Notes under the pieces: generated by a model | Seen by the model: the letters and a program-made list of their open reading frames with translations, nothing else | What the model was told of the DNA's origin: nothing | Database searches by the model: none | Assembly (NCBI GenBank): GCA_947034895.1 | Contig: OX344763.1 | Location: 53,567,025-53,631,024, forward strand | DNA: 64,000 nucleotides | Reading direction: 5' to 3' | Source of the DNA: Rhytidiadelphus loreus | Taxonomy: Eukaryota > Streptophyta > Bryopsida > Hypnales > Hylocomiaceae | Shown here: positions 26,130 through 39,949 of the stretch, piece after piece | Layout: every line of letters starts with the position of its first letter | Numbering within the stretch: the first letter of the stretch is position 1 | Position numbers and translations under genes: made by a program

Positions 26130-27191
26130 CTTGCACCACTTGTTTGCACATTTTTTTTCACGTGAATTTCATGACTTCTAATTTTCTATAACATGAAAAT
26201 ACAGCGCAAGGTTCGTTCGTCAATTTCTAATTCAACGTCCAAGGTCATTCAATGTGACCACCAAATGAATATTTCTTTGGATATTTGGATTTAAGAAGAA
26301 TTGTTACTTGCACCACTTGTTTGCACATTCTTTTTCACTTGAATTTCATGAGTTCTAATTTTCTATAACATGAAAGTACAGCGCAAGGTTCGTTCGTCAA
26401 TTTCTAATTCAACGTCCAAGGTCATTCAATGTGACCACCAAATGAATATTTCTTTGGATATTTGGATTTAAGAAGAATTGTTACTTGCACCACTTCTTTG
26501 CACATTGTTTTTCACTTGAATTTCATGACTTCTAATTTTCTATAAGATGAAAATACAGCGCAAGGTTCGTGCATCAATTTCTAATTCAACGTCCAAGGTC
26601 ATTCAATGTGACCACCAAATGAATATTTCTTTGGATATTTGGATTTAAGAAGAATTGTTACTTGCACCACTTGTTTGCACATTCTTTTTCACTTGAATTT
26701 CATGAGTTCTAATTTTCTAAAACATGAAAATACAGCGCAAGGGTCGTTCCTCAATTTCTCATTCAACGTCCAAGGTCATTCAATGTGACCACCAAATGAA
26801 TATTTCTTTGGATATTTGGATTTAAGAAGAATTGTTACTTGCACCACTTGTTTGCACATTCTTTTTCACTTGAATTTCATGAGTTCTAATTTTCTATAAC
26901 ATGAAAATACAGCGCAAGGTTCGTTCGTCAATTTCTAATTCAACGTCCAAGGTCATTCAATGTGACCACCAAATGAATATTTCTTTGGATATTTGGATTT
27001 AAGAAGAATTGTTACTTGCACCACTTGTTTGCACATTCTTTTTCACTTGAATTTCATGACTTCTAATTTTCTATAAGATGAAAATACAGCGCAAGGTTCG
27101 TGCATCAATTTCTAATTCAACGTCCAAGGTCATTCAATGTGACCACCAAATGAATATTTCTTTGGATATTTGGATTTAAGAAGAATTGTTA
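26130..27191. repeat. Six-monomer tandem duplication, unit 1
   Basis: A 1062-bp segment followed by a second copy at 27,192-28,253. Markers 1062 bp apart are CACGTG (26,159 and 27,221), CACATTGTTTTTC with CTTCTTTG (CACATTG at 26,501 and 27,563) and type C with C36 (26,725 and 27,787). Private changes are AAAGTACAG near 26,374 in unit 1, ACACGAAAAT near 27,255 in unit 2 and TTGATACTTG near 28,072 in unit 2. A partial earlier copy of the CACGTG monomer lies 885 bp upstream. Confidence 0.88.
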
Positions 27192-28253
27192 CTTGCACCA
27201 CTTGTTTGCACATTTTTTTTCACGTGAATTTCATGACTTCTAATTTTCTATAACACGAAAATACAGCGCAAGGTTCGTTCGTCAATTTCTAATTCAACGT
27301 CCAAGGTCATTCAATGTGACCACCAAATGAATATTTCTTTGGATATTTGGATTTAAGAAGAATTGTTACTTGCACCACTTGTTTGCACATTCTTTTTCAC
27401 TTGAATTTCATGAGTTCTAATTTTCTATAACATGAAAATACAGCGCAAGGTTCGTTCGTCAATTTCTAATTCAACGTCCAAGGTCATTCAATGTGACCAC
27501 CAAATGAATATTTCTTTGGATATTTGGATTTAAGAAGAATTGTTACTTGCACCACTTCTTTGCACATTGTTTTTCACTTGAATTTCATGACTTCTAATTT
27601 TCTATAAGATGAAAATACAGCGCAAGGTTCGTGCATCAATTTCTAATTCAACGTCCAAGGTCATTCAATGTGACCACCAAATGAATATTTCTTTGGATAT
27701 TTGGATTTAAGAAGAATTGTTACTTGCACCACTTGTTTGCACATTCTTTTTCACTTGAATTTCATGAGTTCTAATTTTCTAAAACATGAAAATACAGCGC
27801 AAGGGTCGTTCCTCAATTTCTCATTCAACGTCCAAGGTCATTCAATGTGACCACCAAATGAATATTTCTTTGGATATTTGGATTTAAGAAGAATTGTTAC
27901 TTGCACCACTTGTTTGCACATTCTTTTTCACTTGAATTTCATGAGTTCTAATTTTCTATAACATGAAAATACAGCGCAAGGTTCGTTCGTCAATTTCTAA
28001 TTCAACGTCCAAGGTCATTCAATGTGACCACCAAATGAATATTTCTTTGGATATTTGGATTTAAGAAGAATTGATACTTGCACCACTTGTTTGCACATTC
28101 TTTTTCACTTGAATTTCATGACTTCTAATTTTCTATAAGATGAAAATACAGCGCAAGGTTCGTGCATCAATTTCTAATTCAACGTCCAAGGTCATTCAAT
28201 GTGACCACCAAATGAATATTTCTTTGGATATTTGGATTTAAGAAGAATTGTTA
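27192..28253. repeat. Six-monomer tandem duplication, unit 2
   Basis: Second unit of the 1062-bp duplication, same order and orientation. The match ends just before 28,283, where CACTTG stands in place of the CACGTG expected for a third unit. Confidence 0.88.
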
Positions 28254-29733
28254 CTTGCACCACTTGTTTGCACATTCTTTTTCACTTGAATTTCATGACT
28301 TCTAATTTTCTATAAGATGAAAATACAGCGCAAGGTTCGTGCATCAATTTCTGATTCAACGTCCAAGGTCATTCAATGTGACCACCAAATGAATATTTCT
28401 TTGGATATTTGGATTTAAGAAGAATTGTTACTTGCACCACTAGTTTGCACATTCTTTTTCACTTGAATTTCATGACTTCTAATTTTCTATAAGATGAAAA
28501 TACAGCGCAAGGTTCGTGCATCAATTTCTAATTCAACGTCCAAGGTCATTCAATGTGACCACCAAATGAATATTTCTTTGGATATTTGGATTTAAGAAGA
28601 ATTGTTACTTGCACCACTTGTTTGCACATTCTTTTTCACTTGAATTTCATGAGTTCTAATTTTCTATAACATGAAAATACAGCGCAAGGTTCGTTCGTCA
28701 ATTTCTAATTCAACGTCCAAGGTCATTCAATGTGACCACCAAATGAATATTTCTTTGGATATTTGGATTTAAGAAGAATTGTTACTTGCACCACTTGTTT
28801 GCACATTTTTTTTCACATGAATTTCATGACTTCTAATTTTCTATAAGATGAAAATACAGCGCAAGGTTCGTTCGTCAATTTCTAATTCAACGTCCAAGGT
28901 CATTCAATGTGACCACCAAATGAATATTTCTTTGGATATTTGGATTTAAGAAGAATTGTTACTTGCACCACTTGTTTGCACATTCTTTTTCACTTGAATT
29001 TCATGAGTTCTAATTTTCTATAACATGAAAATACAGCGCAAGGTTCGTTCGTCAATTTCTAATTCAACGTCCAAGGTCATTCAATGTGACCACCAAATGA
29101 ATATTTCTTTGGATATTTGGATTTAAGAAGAATTGTTACTTGCACCACTAGTTTGCACATTCTTTTTCACTTGAATTTCATGACTTCTAATTTTCTATAA
29201 GATGAAAATACAGCGCAAGGTTCGTGCATCAATTTCTAATTCAACGTCCAAGGTCATTCAATGTGACCACCAAATGAATATTTCTTTGGATATTTGGATT
29301 TAAGAAGAATTGTTACTTGCACCACTTGTTTGCACATTTTTTTTCACTTGAATTTCATGACTTCTAATTTTCTATAAGATGAAAATACAGCGCAAGGTTC
29401 GTTCGTCAATTTCTGATTCAACGTCCAAGGTCATTCAATGTGACCACCAAATGAATATTTCTTTGGATATTTGGATTTAAGAAGAATTGTTACTTGCACC
29501 ACTTGTTTGCACATTTTTTTTCACTTGAATTTCATGACTTCTAATTTTCTATAAGATGAAAATACAGCGCAAGGTTCGTGCATCATTTTCTAATTCAACG
29601 TCCAAGGTCATTCAATGTGACCACCAAATGAATATTTCTTTGGATATTTGGATTTAAGAAGAATTGTTACTTGCACCACTTGTTTGCACATTTTTTGTCA
29701 CTTGAATTTCATGACTTCTAATTTTCTATAACA

Positions 29734-29909
29734 TGAAAATACAGCGCAAGGTTCGTTCGTCAATTTCTAATTCAACGTCCAAGGTCATTCAATGTGACCA
29801 CCAAATGAATATTTCTTTGGATATTTGGATTTAAGAAGAATTGTTACTTGCACCACTTCTTTCACATTTTTTTTCACTTGAATTTCATGACTTCTAATTT
29901 TCTATAAGA
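29734..29909. repeat. 176-bp monomer, deletion of G in TTTGCAC
   Basis: CTTCTTTGCAC is reduced to CTTCTTTCAC near 29,858-29,867. I see no second copy of this deletion, so it is recent or has not spread. It explains the minus 1 in offsets that cross it (for example 27,221 to 31,645, and 17,295 to 37,826). Confidence 0.9.
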
Positions 29910-31279
29910 TGAAAATACAGCGCAAGGTTCGTGCATCAATTTCTAATTCAACGTCCAAGGTCATTCAATGTGACCACCAAATGAATATTTCTTTGGATAT
30001 TTGGATTTAAGAAGAATTGTTACTTGCACCACTTGTTTGCACATTCTTTTTCACTTGAATTTCATGAGTTCTAATTTTCTATAACATGAAAATACAGCGC
30101 AAGGTTCGTTCGTCAATTTCTAATTCAACGTCCAAGGTCATTCAATGTGACCACCAAATGAATATTTCTTTGGATATTTGGATTTAAGAAGAATTGTTAC
30201 TTGCACCACTTGTTTGCACATTCTTTTTCACTTGAATTTCATGAGTTCTAATTTTCTATAACATGAAAATACAGCGCAAGGTTCGTGCATCAATTTCTAA
30301 TTCAACGTCCAAGGTCATTCAATGTGACCACCAAATGAATATTTCTTTGGATATTTGGATTTAAGAAGAATTGTTACTTGCACCACTTCTTTGCACATTC
30401 TTTTTCACTTGAATTTCATGACTTCTAATTTTCTATAACATGAAAATACAGCGCAAGGTTCGTTCGTCAATTTCTAATTCAACGTCCAAGGTCATTCAAT
30501 GTGACCACCAAATGAATATTTCTTTGGATATTTGGATTTAAGAAGAATTGTTACTTGCACCACTTGTTTGCACATTCTTTTTCACTTGAATTTCATGACT
30601 TCTAATTTTCTATAAGATGAAAATACAGCGTAAGGTTCGTGCATCAATTTCTAATTCAACGTCCAAGGTCATTCAATGTGACCACCAAATGAATATTTCT
30701 TTGGATATTTGGATTTAAGAAGAATTGTTACTTGCACCACTTGTTTGCACATTCTTTTTCACTTGAATTTCATGACTTCTAATTTTCTAAAACATGAAAA
30801 TACAGCGCAAGGGTCGTTCCTCAATTTCTCATTCAACGTCCAAGGTCATTCAATGTGACCACCAAATGAATATTTCTTTGGATATTTGGATTTAAGAAGA
30901 ATTGTTACTTGCACCACTTGTTTGCACATTCTTTTTCACTTGAATTTCATGAGTTCTAATTTTCTATAACATGAAAATACAGGGCAAGGTTCGTTCGTCA
31001 ATTTCTAATTCAACGTCCAAGGTCATTCAATGTGACCACCAAATGAATATTTCTTTGGATATTTGGATTTAAGAAGAATTGTTACTTGCACCACTTGTTT
31101 GCACATTCTTTTTCACTTGAATTTCATGAGTTCTAATTTTCTATAACATGAAAATACAGCGCAAGGTTCGTTCGTCAATTTCTAATTCAACGTCCAAGGT
31201 CATTCAATGTGACCACCAAATGAATATTTCTTTGGATATTTGGATTTAAGAAGAATTGTTACTTGCACCACTTCTTTGC

Positions 31280-32035
31280 ACATTCTTTTTCACTTGAATT
31301 TCATGAGTTCTAATTTTCTATAACATGAAAATACAGCGCAAGGTTCGTGCATCAATTTCTAATTCAACGTCCAAGGTCATTCAATGTGACCACCAAATGA
31401 ATATTTCTTTGGATATTTGGATTTAAGAAGAATTGTTACTTGCACCACTTGTTTGCACATTCTTTTTCACTTGAATTTCATGAGTTCTAATTTTCTATAA
31501 CATGAAAATACAGCGCAAGGTTCGTTCGTCAATTTCTAATTCAACGTCCAAGGTCATTCAATGTGACCACCAAATGAATATTTCTTTGGATATTTGGATT
31601 TAAGAAGAATTGTTACTTGCACCACTTGTTTGCACATTTTTTTTCACGTGAATTTCATGACTTCTAATTTTCTATAATATGAAAATACAGCGCAAGGTTC
31701 GTTCGTCAATTTCTAATTCAACGTCCAAGGTCATTCAATGTGACCACCAAATGAATATTTCTTTGGATATTTGGATTTAAAAAGAATTGTTACTTGCACC
31801 ACTTGTTTGCACATTCTTTTTCACTTGAATTTCATGAGTTCTAATTTTCTATAACATGAAAATACAGCGCAAGGTTCGTTCGTCAATTTCTAATTCAACG
31901 TCCAAGGTCATTCAATGTGACCACCAAATGAATATTTCTTTGGATATTTGGATTTAAGAAGAATTGTTACTTGCACCACTTCTTTGCACATTATTTTTCA
32001 CTTGAATTTCATGACTTCTAATTTTCTATAAGATG
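31280..32035. repeat. Block repeated at 34,112-34,867 (16 monomers away)
   Basis: Offset 2832 bp (16 x 177). Shared rare markers are CACGTG (31,645 and 34,477), TATAATATG (about 31,674 and 34,506), TTTAAAAAGAATTG (about 31,777 and 34,609) and CACATTATTTTTC. The only difference I note at the right edge is GTTCGTC versus GTTCATC (monomers 32,034 and 34,866). Slightly upstream a different offset applies: CAGGGCAAGG at 30,980 and 33,104, and CTTCTTTG at 31,271 and 33,395, are 12 monomers apart. Confidence 0.82.
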
Positions 32036-35000
32036 AAAATACAGCGCAAGGTTCGTTCGTCAATTTCTAATTCAACGTCCAAGGTCATTCAATGTGACCA
32101 CCAAATGAATATTTCTTTGGATATTTGGATTTAAGAAGAATTGTTACTTGCACCACTTGTTTGCACATTCTTTTTCACTTGAATTTCATGAGTTCTAATT
32201 TTCTATAACATGAAAATACAGCGCAAGGTTCGTTCGTCAATTTCTAATTCAACGTCCAAGGTCATTCAATGTGACCACCAAATGAATATTTCTTTGGATA
32301 TTTGGATTTAAGAAGAATTGTTACTTGCACCACTTGTTTGCACATTCTTTTTCACTTGAATTTCATGAGTTCTAATTTTCTATAACATGAAAATACAGCG
32401 CAAGGTTCGTTCGTCAATTTCTAATTCAACGTCCAAGGTCATTCAATGTGACCACCAAATGAATATTTCTTTGGATATTTGGATTTAAGAAGAATTGTTA
32501 CTTGCACCACTTGTTTGCACATTCTTTTTCACTTGAATTTCATGAGTTCTAATTTTCTATAACATGAAAATACAGCGCAAGGTTCGTGCATCAATTTCTA
32601 ATTCAACGTCCAAGGTCATTCAATGTGACCACCAAATGAATATTTCTTTGGATATTTGGATTTAAGAAGAATTGTTACTTGCACCACTTGTTTGCACATT
32701 CTTTTTCACTTGAATTTCATGACTTCTAATTTTCTATAACATGAAAATACAGCGCAAGGTTCGTTCGTCAATTTCTAATTCAACGTCCAAGGTCATTCAA
32801 TGTGACCACCAAATGAATATTTCCTTGGATATTTGGATTTAAGAAGAATTGTTACTTGCACCACTTGTTTGCACATTCTTTTTCACTTGAATTTCATGAG
32901 TTCTAATTTTCTATAACATGAAAATACAGCGCAAGGTTCGTTCGTCAATTTCTAATTCAACGTCCAAGGTCATTCAATGTGACCACCAAATGAATATTTC
33001 TTTGGATATTTGGATTTAAGAAGAATTGTTACTTGCACCACTTGTTTGCACATTCTTTTTCACTTGAATTTCATGAGTTCTAATTTTCTATAACATGAAA
33101 ATACAGGGCAAGGTTCGTTCGTCAATTTCTAATTCAACGTCCAAGGTCATTCAATGTGACCACCAAATGAATATTTCTTTGGATATTTGGATTTAAGAAG
33201 AATTGTTACTTGCACCACTTGTTTGCACATTCTTTTTCACTTGAATTTCATGAGTTCTAATTTTCTATAACATGAAAATACAGCGCAAGGTTCGTTCGTC
33301 AATTTCTAATTCAACGTCCAAGGTCATTCAATGTGACCACCAAATGAATATTTCTTTGGATATTTGGATTTAAGAAGAATTGTTACTTGCACCACTTCTT
33401 TGCACATTCTTTTTCACTTGAATTTCATGAGTTCTAATTTTCTATAACATGAAAATACAGCGCAAGGTTCGTGCATCAATTTCTAATTCAACGTCCAAGG
33501 TCATTCAATGTGACCACCAAATGAATATTTCTTTGGATATTTGGATTTAAGAAGAATTGTTACTTGCACCACTTGTTTGCACATTCATTTTCACTTGAAT
33601 TTCATGAGTTCTAATTTTCTATAACATGAAAATACTGCGCAAGGGTCGTTCGTCAATTTCTAATTCAACGTCCAAGGTCATTCAATGTGACCACCAAATG
33701 AATATTTCTTTGGATATTTGGATTTAAGAAGAATTGTTACTTGCACCACTTGTTTGCACATTTTTTTTCACTTGAATTTCATGACTTCTAATTTTCTATA
33801 AGATGAAAATACAGCGCAAGGTTCGTTCGTCAATTTCTAATTCAACGTCCAAGGTCATTCAATGTGACCACCAAATGAATATTTCTTTGGATATTTGGAT
33901 TTAAGAAGAATTGTTACTTGCACCACTTGTTTGCACATTCTTTTTCACTTGAATTTCATGAGTTCTAATTTTCTATAACATGAAAATACAGCGCAAGGTT
34001 CGTTCGTCAATTTCTAATTCAACGTCCAAGGTCATTCAATGTGACCACCAAATGAATATTTCTTTGGATATTTGGATTTAAGAAGAATTGTTACTTGCAC
34101 CACTTGTTTGCACATTCTTTTTCACTTGAATTTCATGAGTTCTAATTTTCTATAACATGAAAATACAGCGCAAGGTTCGTGCATCAATTTCTAATTCAAC
34201 GTCCAAGGTCATTCAATGTGACCACCAAATGAATATTTCTTTGGATATTTGGATTTAAGAAGAATTGTTACTTGCACCACTTGTTTGCACATTCTTTTTC
34301 ACTTGAATTTCATGAGTTCTAATTTTCTATAACATGAAAATACAGCGCAAGGTTCGTTCGTCAATTTCTAATTCAACGTCCAAGGTCATTCAATGTGACC
34401 ACCAAATGAATATTTCTTTGGATATTTGGATTTAAGAAGAATTGTTACTTGCACCACTTGTTTGCACATTTTTTTTCACGTGAATTTCATGACTTCTAAT
34501 TTTCTATAATATGAAAATACAGCGCAAGGTTCGTTCGTCAATTTCTAATTCAACGTCCAAGGTCATTCAATGTGACCACCAAATGAATATTTCTTTGGAT
34601 ATTTGGATTTAAAAAGAATTGTTACTTGCACCACTTGTTTGCACATTCTTTTTCACTTGAATTTCATGAGTTCTAATTTTCTATAACATGAAAATACAGC
34701 GCAAGGTTCGTTCGTCAATTTCTAATTCAACGTCCAAGGTCATTCAATGTGACCACCAAATGAATATTTCTTTGGATATTTGGATTTAAGAAGAATTGTT
34801 ACTTGCACCACTTCTTTGCACATTATTTTTCACTTGAATTTCATGACTTCTAATTTTCTATAAGATGAAAATACAGCGCAAGGTTCGTTCATCAATTTCT
34901 AATTCAACGTCCAAGGTCATTCAATGTGACCACCAAATGAATATTTCTTTGGATATTTGGATTTAAGAAGAATTGTTACTTGCACCACTTGTTTGCACAT

Positions 35001-37800
35001 TCTTTTTCACTTGAATTTCATGACTTCTAATTTTCTATAACATGAAAATACAGCGCAAGGTTCGTTCGCCAATTTCTAATTCAACGTCCAAGGTCATTCA
35101 ATGTGACCACCAAATGAATATTTCTTTGGATATTTGGATTTAAGAAGAATTGTTACTTGCACCACTTGTTTGCACATTCTTTTTCACTTGAATTTCATGA
35201 GTTCTAATTTTCTATAACATGAAAATACAGCGCAAGGTTCGTTCGCCAATTTCTAATTCAACGTCCAAGGTCATTCAATGTGACCACCAAATGAATATTT
35301 CTTTGGATATTTGGATTTAAGAAGAATTGTTACTTGCACCACTTGTTTGCACATTCTTTTTCACTTGAATTTCATGAGTTCTAATTTTCTATAACATGAA
35401 AATACAGCGCAAGGTTCGTGCATCAATTTCTAATTCAACGTCCAAGGTCATTCAATGTGACCACCAAATGAATATTTCTTTGGATATTTGGATTTAAGAA
35501 GAATTGTTACTTGCACCACTTGTTTGCACATTCTTTTTCACTTGAATTTCATGACTTCTAATTTTCTATAACATGAAAATACAGCGCAAGGTTCGTTCGT
35601 CAATTTCTAATTCAACGTCCAAGGTCATTCAATGTGACCACCAAATGAATATTTCTTTGGATATTTGGATTTAAGAAGAATTGTTACTTGCACCACTTGT
35701 TTGCACATTTTTTTTCACGTGAATTTCATGACTTCTAATTTTCTATAACATGAAAATACAGCGCAAGGTTCGTTCGTCAATTTCTAATTCAACGTCCAAG
35801 GTCATTCAATGTGACCACCAAATGAATATTTCTTTGGATATTTGGATTTAAGAAGAATTGTTACTTGCACCACTTGTTTGCACATTCTTTTTCACTTGAA
35901 TTTCATGAGTTCTAATTTTCTATAACATGAAAATACAGCGCAAGGTTCGTTCGTCAATTTCTAATTCAACGTCCAAGGTCATTCAATGTGACCACCAAAT
36001 GAATATTTCTTTGGATATTTGGATTTAAGAAGAATTGTTACTTGCACCACTTCTTTGCACATTATTTTTCACTTGAATTTCATGACTTCTAATTTTCTAT
36101 AAGATGAAAATACAGCGCAAGGTTCGTGCATCAATTTCTAATTCAACGTCCAAGGTCATTCAATGTGACCACCAAATGAATATTTCTTTGGATATTTGGA
36201 TTTAAGAAGAATTGTTACTTGCACCACTTGTTTGCACATTATTTTTCACTTGAATTTCATGAGTTCTAATTTTCTAAAACATGAAAATACAGCGCAAGGG
36301 TCGTTCCTCAATTTCTCATTCAACGTCCAAGGTCATTCAATGTGACCACCAAATGAATATTTCTTTGGATATTTGGATTTAAGAAGAATTGTTACTTGCA
36401 CCACTTGTTTGCACATTCTTTTTCACTTGAATTTCATGAGTTCTAATTTTCTATAACATGAAAATACAGCGCAAGGTTCGTTCGTCAATTTCTAATTCAA
36501 CGTCCAAGGTCATTCAATGTGACCACCAAATGAATATTTCTTTGGATATTTGGATTTAAGAAGAATTGTTACTTGCACCACTTGTTTGCACATTCTTTTT
36601 CACTTGAATTTCATGAGTTCTAATTTTCTATAACATGAAAATACAGCGCAAGGTTCGTTCGTCAATTTCTAATTCAACGTCCAAGGTCATTCAATGTGAC
36701 CACCAAATGAATATTTCTTTGGATATTTGGATTTAAGAAGAATTGTTACTTGCACCACTTCTTTGCACATTCTTTTTCACTTGAATTTCATGAGTTCTAA
36801 TTTTCTATAACATGAAAATACAGCGCAAGGTTCGTGCATCAATTTCTAATTCAACGTCCAAGGTCATTCAATGTGACCACCAAATGAATATTTCTTTGGA
36901 TATTTGGATTTAAGAAGAATTGTTACTTGCACCACTTGTTTGCACATTCTTTTTCACTTGAATTTCATGAGTTCTAATTTTCTATAACATGAAAATACAG
37001 CGCAAGGGTCGTTCGTCAATTTCTAATTCAACGTCCAAGGTCATTCAATGTGACCACCAAATGAATATTTCTTTGGATATTTGGATTTAAGAAGAATTGT
37101 TACTTGCACCACTTGTTTGCACATTTTTTTTCACTTGAATTTCATGACTTCTAATTTTCTATAAGATGAAAATACAGCGCAAGGTTCGTTCGTCAATTTC
37201 TGATTCAACGTCCAAGGTCATTCAATGTGACCACCAAATGAATATTTCTTTGGATATTTGGATTTAAGAAGAATTGTTACTTGCACCACTTGTTTGCACA
37301 TTCTTTTTCACTTGAATTTCATGAGTTCTAATTTTCTAAAACATGAAAATACAGCGCAAGGGTCGTTCCTCAATTTCTAATTCAACGTCCAAGGTCATTC
37401 AATGTGACCACCAAATGAATATTTCTTTGGATATTTGGATTTAAGAAGAATTGTTACTTGCACCACTTGTTTGCACATTCTTTTTCACTTGAATTTCATG
37501 AGTTCTAATTTTCTATAACATGAAAATACAGCGCAAGGTTCGTGCATCAATTTCTAATTCAACGTCCAAGGTCATTCAATGTGACCACCAAATGAATATT
37601 TCTTTGGATATTTGGATTTAAGAAGAATTGTTACTTGCACCACTTCTTTGCACATTGTTTTTCACTTGAATTTCATGACTTCTAATTTTCTATAACATGA
37701 AAATACAGCGCAAGGTTCGTTCGTCAATTTCTGATTCAACGTCCAAGGTCATTCAATGTGACCACCAAATGAATATTTCTTTGGATATTTGGATTTAAGA

Positions 37801-39450
37801 AGAATTGTTACTTGCACCACTTCTTTGCACATTATTTTTCACTTGAATTTCATGACTTCTAATTTTCTATAAGATGAAAATACAGCGCAAGGTTCGTGCA
37901 TCAATTTCTGATTCAACGTCCAAGGTCATTCAATGTGACCACCAAATGAATATTTCTTTGGATATTTGGATTTAAGAAGAATTGTTACTTGCACCACTTG
38001 TTTGCACATTCTTTTTCACTTGAATTTCATGAGTTCTAATTTTCTAAAACATGAAAATACAGCGCAAGGGTCGTTCCTCAATTTCTAATTCAACGTCCAA
38101 GGTCATTCAATGTGACCACCAAATGAATATTTCTTTGGATATTTGGATTTAAGAAGAATTGTTACTTGCACCACTTGTTTGCACATTTTTTTTCACTTGA
38201 ATTTCATGACTTCTAATTTTCTATAACATGAAAATACAGCGCAAGGTTCGTGCATCATTTTCTAATTCAACGTCCAAGGTCATTCATTGTGACCACCAAA
38301 TGAATATTTCTTTGGATATTTGGATTTAAGAAGAATTGTTACTTGCACCACTTGTTTGCACATTCTTTTTCACTTGAATTTCATGAGTTCTAATTTTCTA
38401 AAACATGAAAATACAGCGCAAGGTTCGTTCGTCAATTTCTAATTCAACGTCCAAGGTCATTCAATGTGACCACCAAATGAATATTTCTTTGGATATTTGG
38501 ATTTAAGAAGAATTGTTACTTGCACCACTTGTTTGCACATTTTTTTTCACTTGAATTTCATGACTTCTAATTTTCTATAAGATGAAAATACAGCGCAAGG
38601 TTCGTGCATCAATTTCTAATTCAACGTCCAAGGTCATTCAATGTGACCACCAAATGAATATTTCTTTGGATATTTGGATTTAAGAAGAATTGTTACTTGC
38701 ACCACTTGTTTGCACATTCTTTTTCACTTGAATTTCATGAGTTCTAATTTTCTATAACATGAAAATACAGCGCAAGGTTCGTGCATCAATTTCTAATTCA
38801 ACGTCCAAGGTCATTCAATGTGACCACCAAATGAATATTTCTTTGGATATTTGGATTTAAGAAGAATTGTTACTTGCACCACCTGTTTGCACATTCTTTT
38901 TCACTTGAATTTCATGACTTCTAATTTTCTATAAGATGAAAATACAGCGCAAGGTTCGTGCATCAATTTCTAATTCAACGTCCAAGGTCATTCAATGTGA
39001 CCACCAAATGAATATTTCTTTGGATATTTGGATTTAAGAAGAATTGTTACTTGCACCACTTGTTTGCACATTCTTTTTCACTTGAATTTCATGAGTTCTA
39101 ATTTTCTATAACTTGAAAATACAGCGCAAGGTTCGTTCGTCAATTTCTAATTCAACGTCCAAGGTCATTCAATGTGACCACCAAATGAATATTTCTTTGG
39201 ATATTTGGATTTAAGAAGAATTGTTACTTGCACCACTTGTTTGCACATTCTTTTTCACTTGAATTTCATGACTTCTAATTTTCTATAAGATGAAAATACA
39301 GCGCAAGGTTCGTGCATCAATTTCTAATTCAACGTCCAAGGTCATTCAATGTGACCACCAAATGAATATTTCTTTGGATATTTGGATTTAAGAAGAATTG
39401 TTACTTGCACCACTTGTTTGCACATTCTTTTTCACTTGAATTTCATGAGT
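37801..39450. repeat. Older copy of 17,270-18,920 (116 monomers away)
   Basis: Offset 20,531 bp. Markers kept in order are TGCACATTATT (37,826), type A with G36, type C with A36 (38,052), CATTCATTGTG (38,286), CACCTGTTTGC (about 38,880) and AACTTG (39,112). Several tags differ from both the 9.3-kb and 17.3-kb copies: CACATTTTTTTTCAC for CACATTTTTCTTCAC, GCATCATT for GCATCAAT, AAAACATG for ATAACATG at 38,406, and GTGCATC for GTTCGTC at 38,760. It is thus the most diverged of the three copies. Confidence 0.75.
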
Positions 39451-39949
39451 TCTAATTTTCTATAACATGAAAATACAGCGCAAGGGTCGTTCGTCAATTT
39501 CTAATTCAACGTCCAAGGTCATTCAATGTGACCACCAAATGAATATTTCTTTGGATATTTGGATTTAAGAAGAATTGTTACTTGCACCACTTGTTTGCAC
39601 ATTTTTTTTCACTTGAATTTCATGACTTCTAATTTTCTATAAGATGAAAATACAGCGCAAGGTTCGTTCGTCAATTTCTAATTCAACGTCCAAGGTCATT
39701 CAATGTGACCACCAAATGAATATTTCTTTGGATATTTGGATTTAAGAAGAATTGTTACTTGCACCACTTGTTTGCACATTCTTTTTCACTTGAATTTCAT
39801 GAGTTCTAATTTTCTATAACATGAAAATACAGCGCAAGGTTCGTTCGTCAATTTCTAATTCAACGTCCAAGGTCATTCAATGTGACCACCAAATGAATAT
39901 TTCTTTGGATATTTGGATTTAAGAAGAATTGTTACTTGCACCACTTCTT

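Larger units (their letters stand above)
22477..36458. repeat. Domain of type C monomers with C at position 36
   Basis: Type C monomers (TCTAAAACATG junction followed by GGGTCGTTCCTC) with TCTCATTC start at 22,477, 22,831, 23,362, 26,725, 27,787, 30,795 and 36,282. All other type C monomers in the window read TCTAATTC: 9557, 17,521, 37,344, 38,052, 46,017, 46,725, 48,849, 50,796 and 53,097. The C36 form is thus confined to about 14 kb in the middle, as expected for a variant that arose once and spread locally. Mixed forms also occur: AAAACATG with GTGCATC at 50,973 and 53,274, AAAACATG with GTTCGTC at 38,406, AAGATG with GGGTCGTTCCTC at 11,150 and 13,274. Confidence 0.85.
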
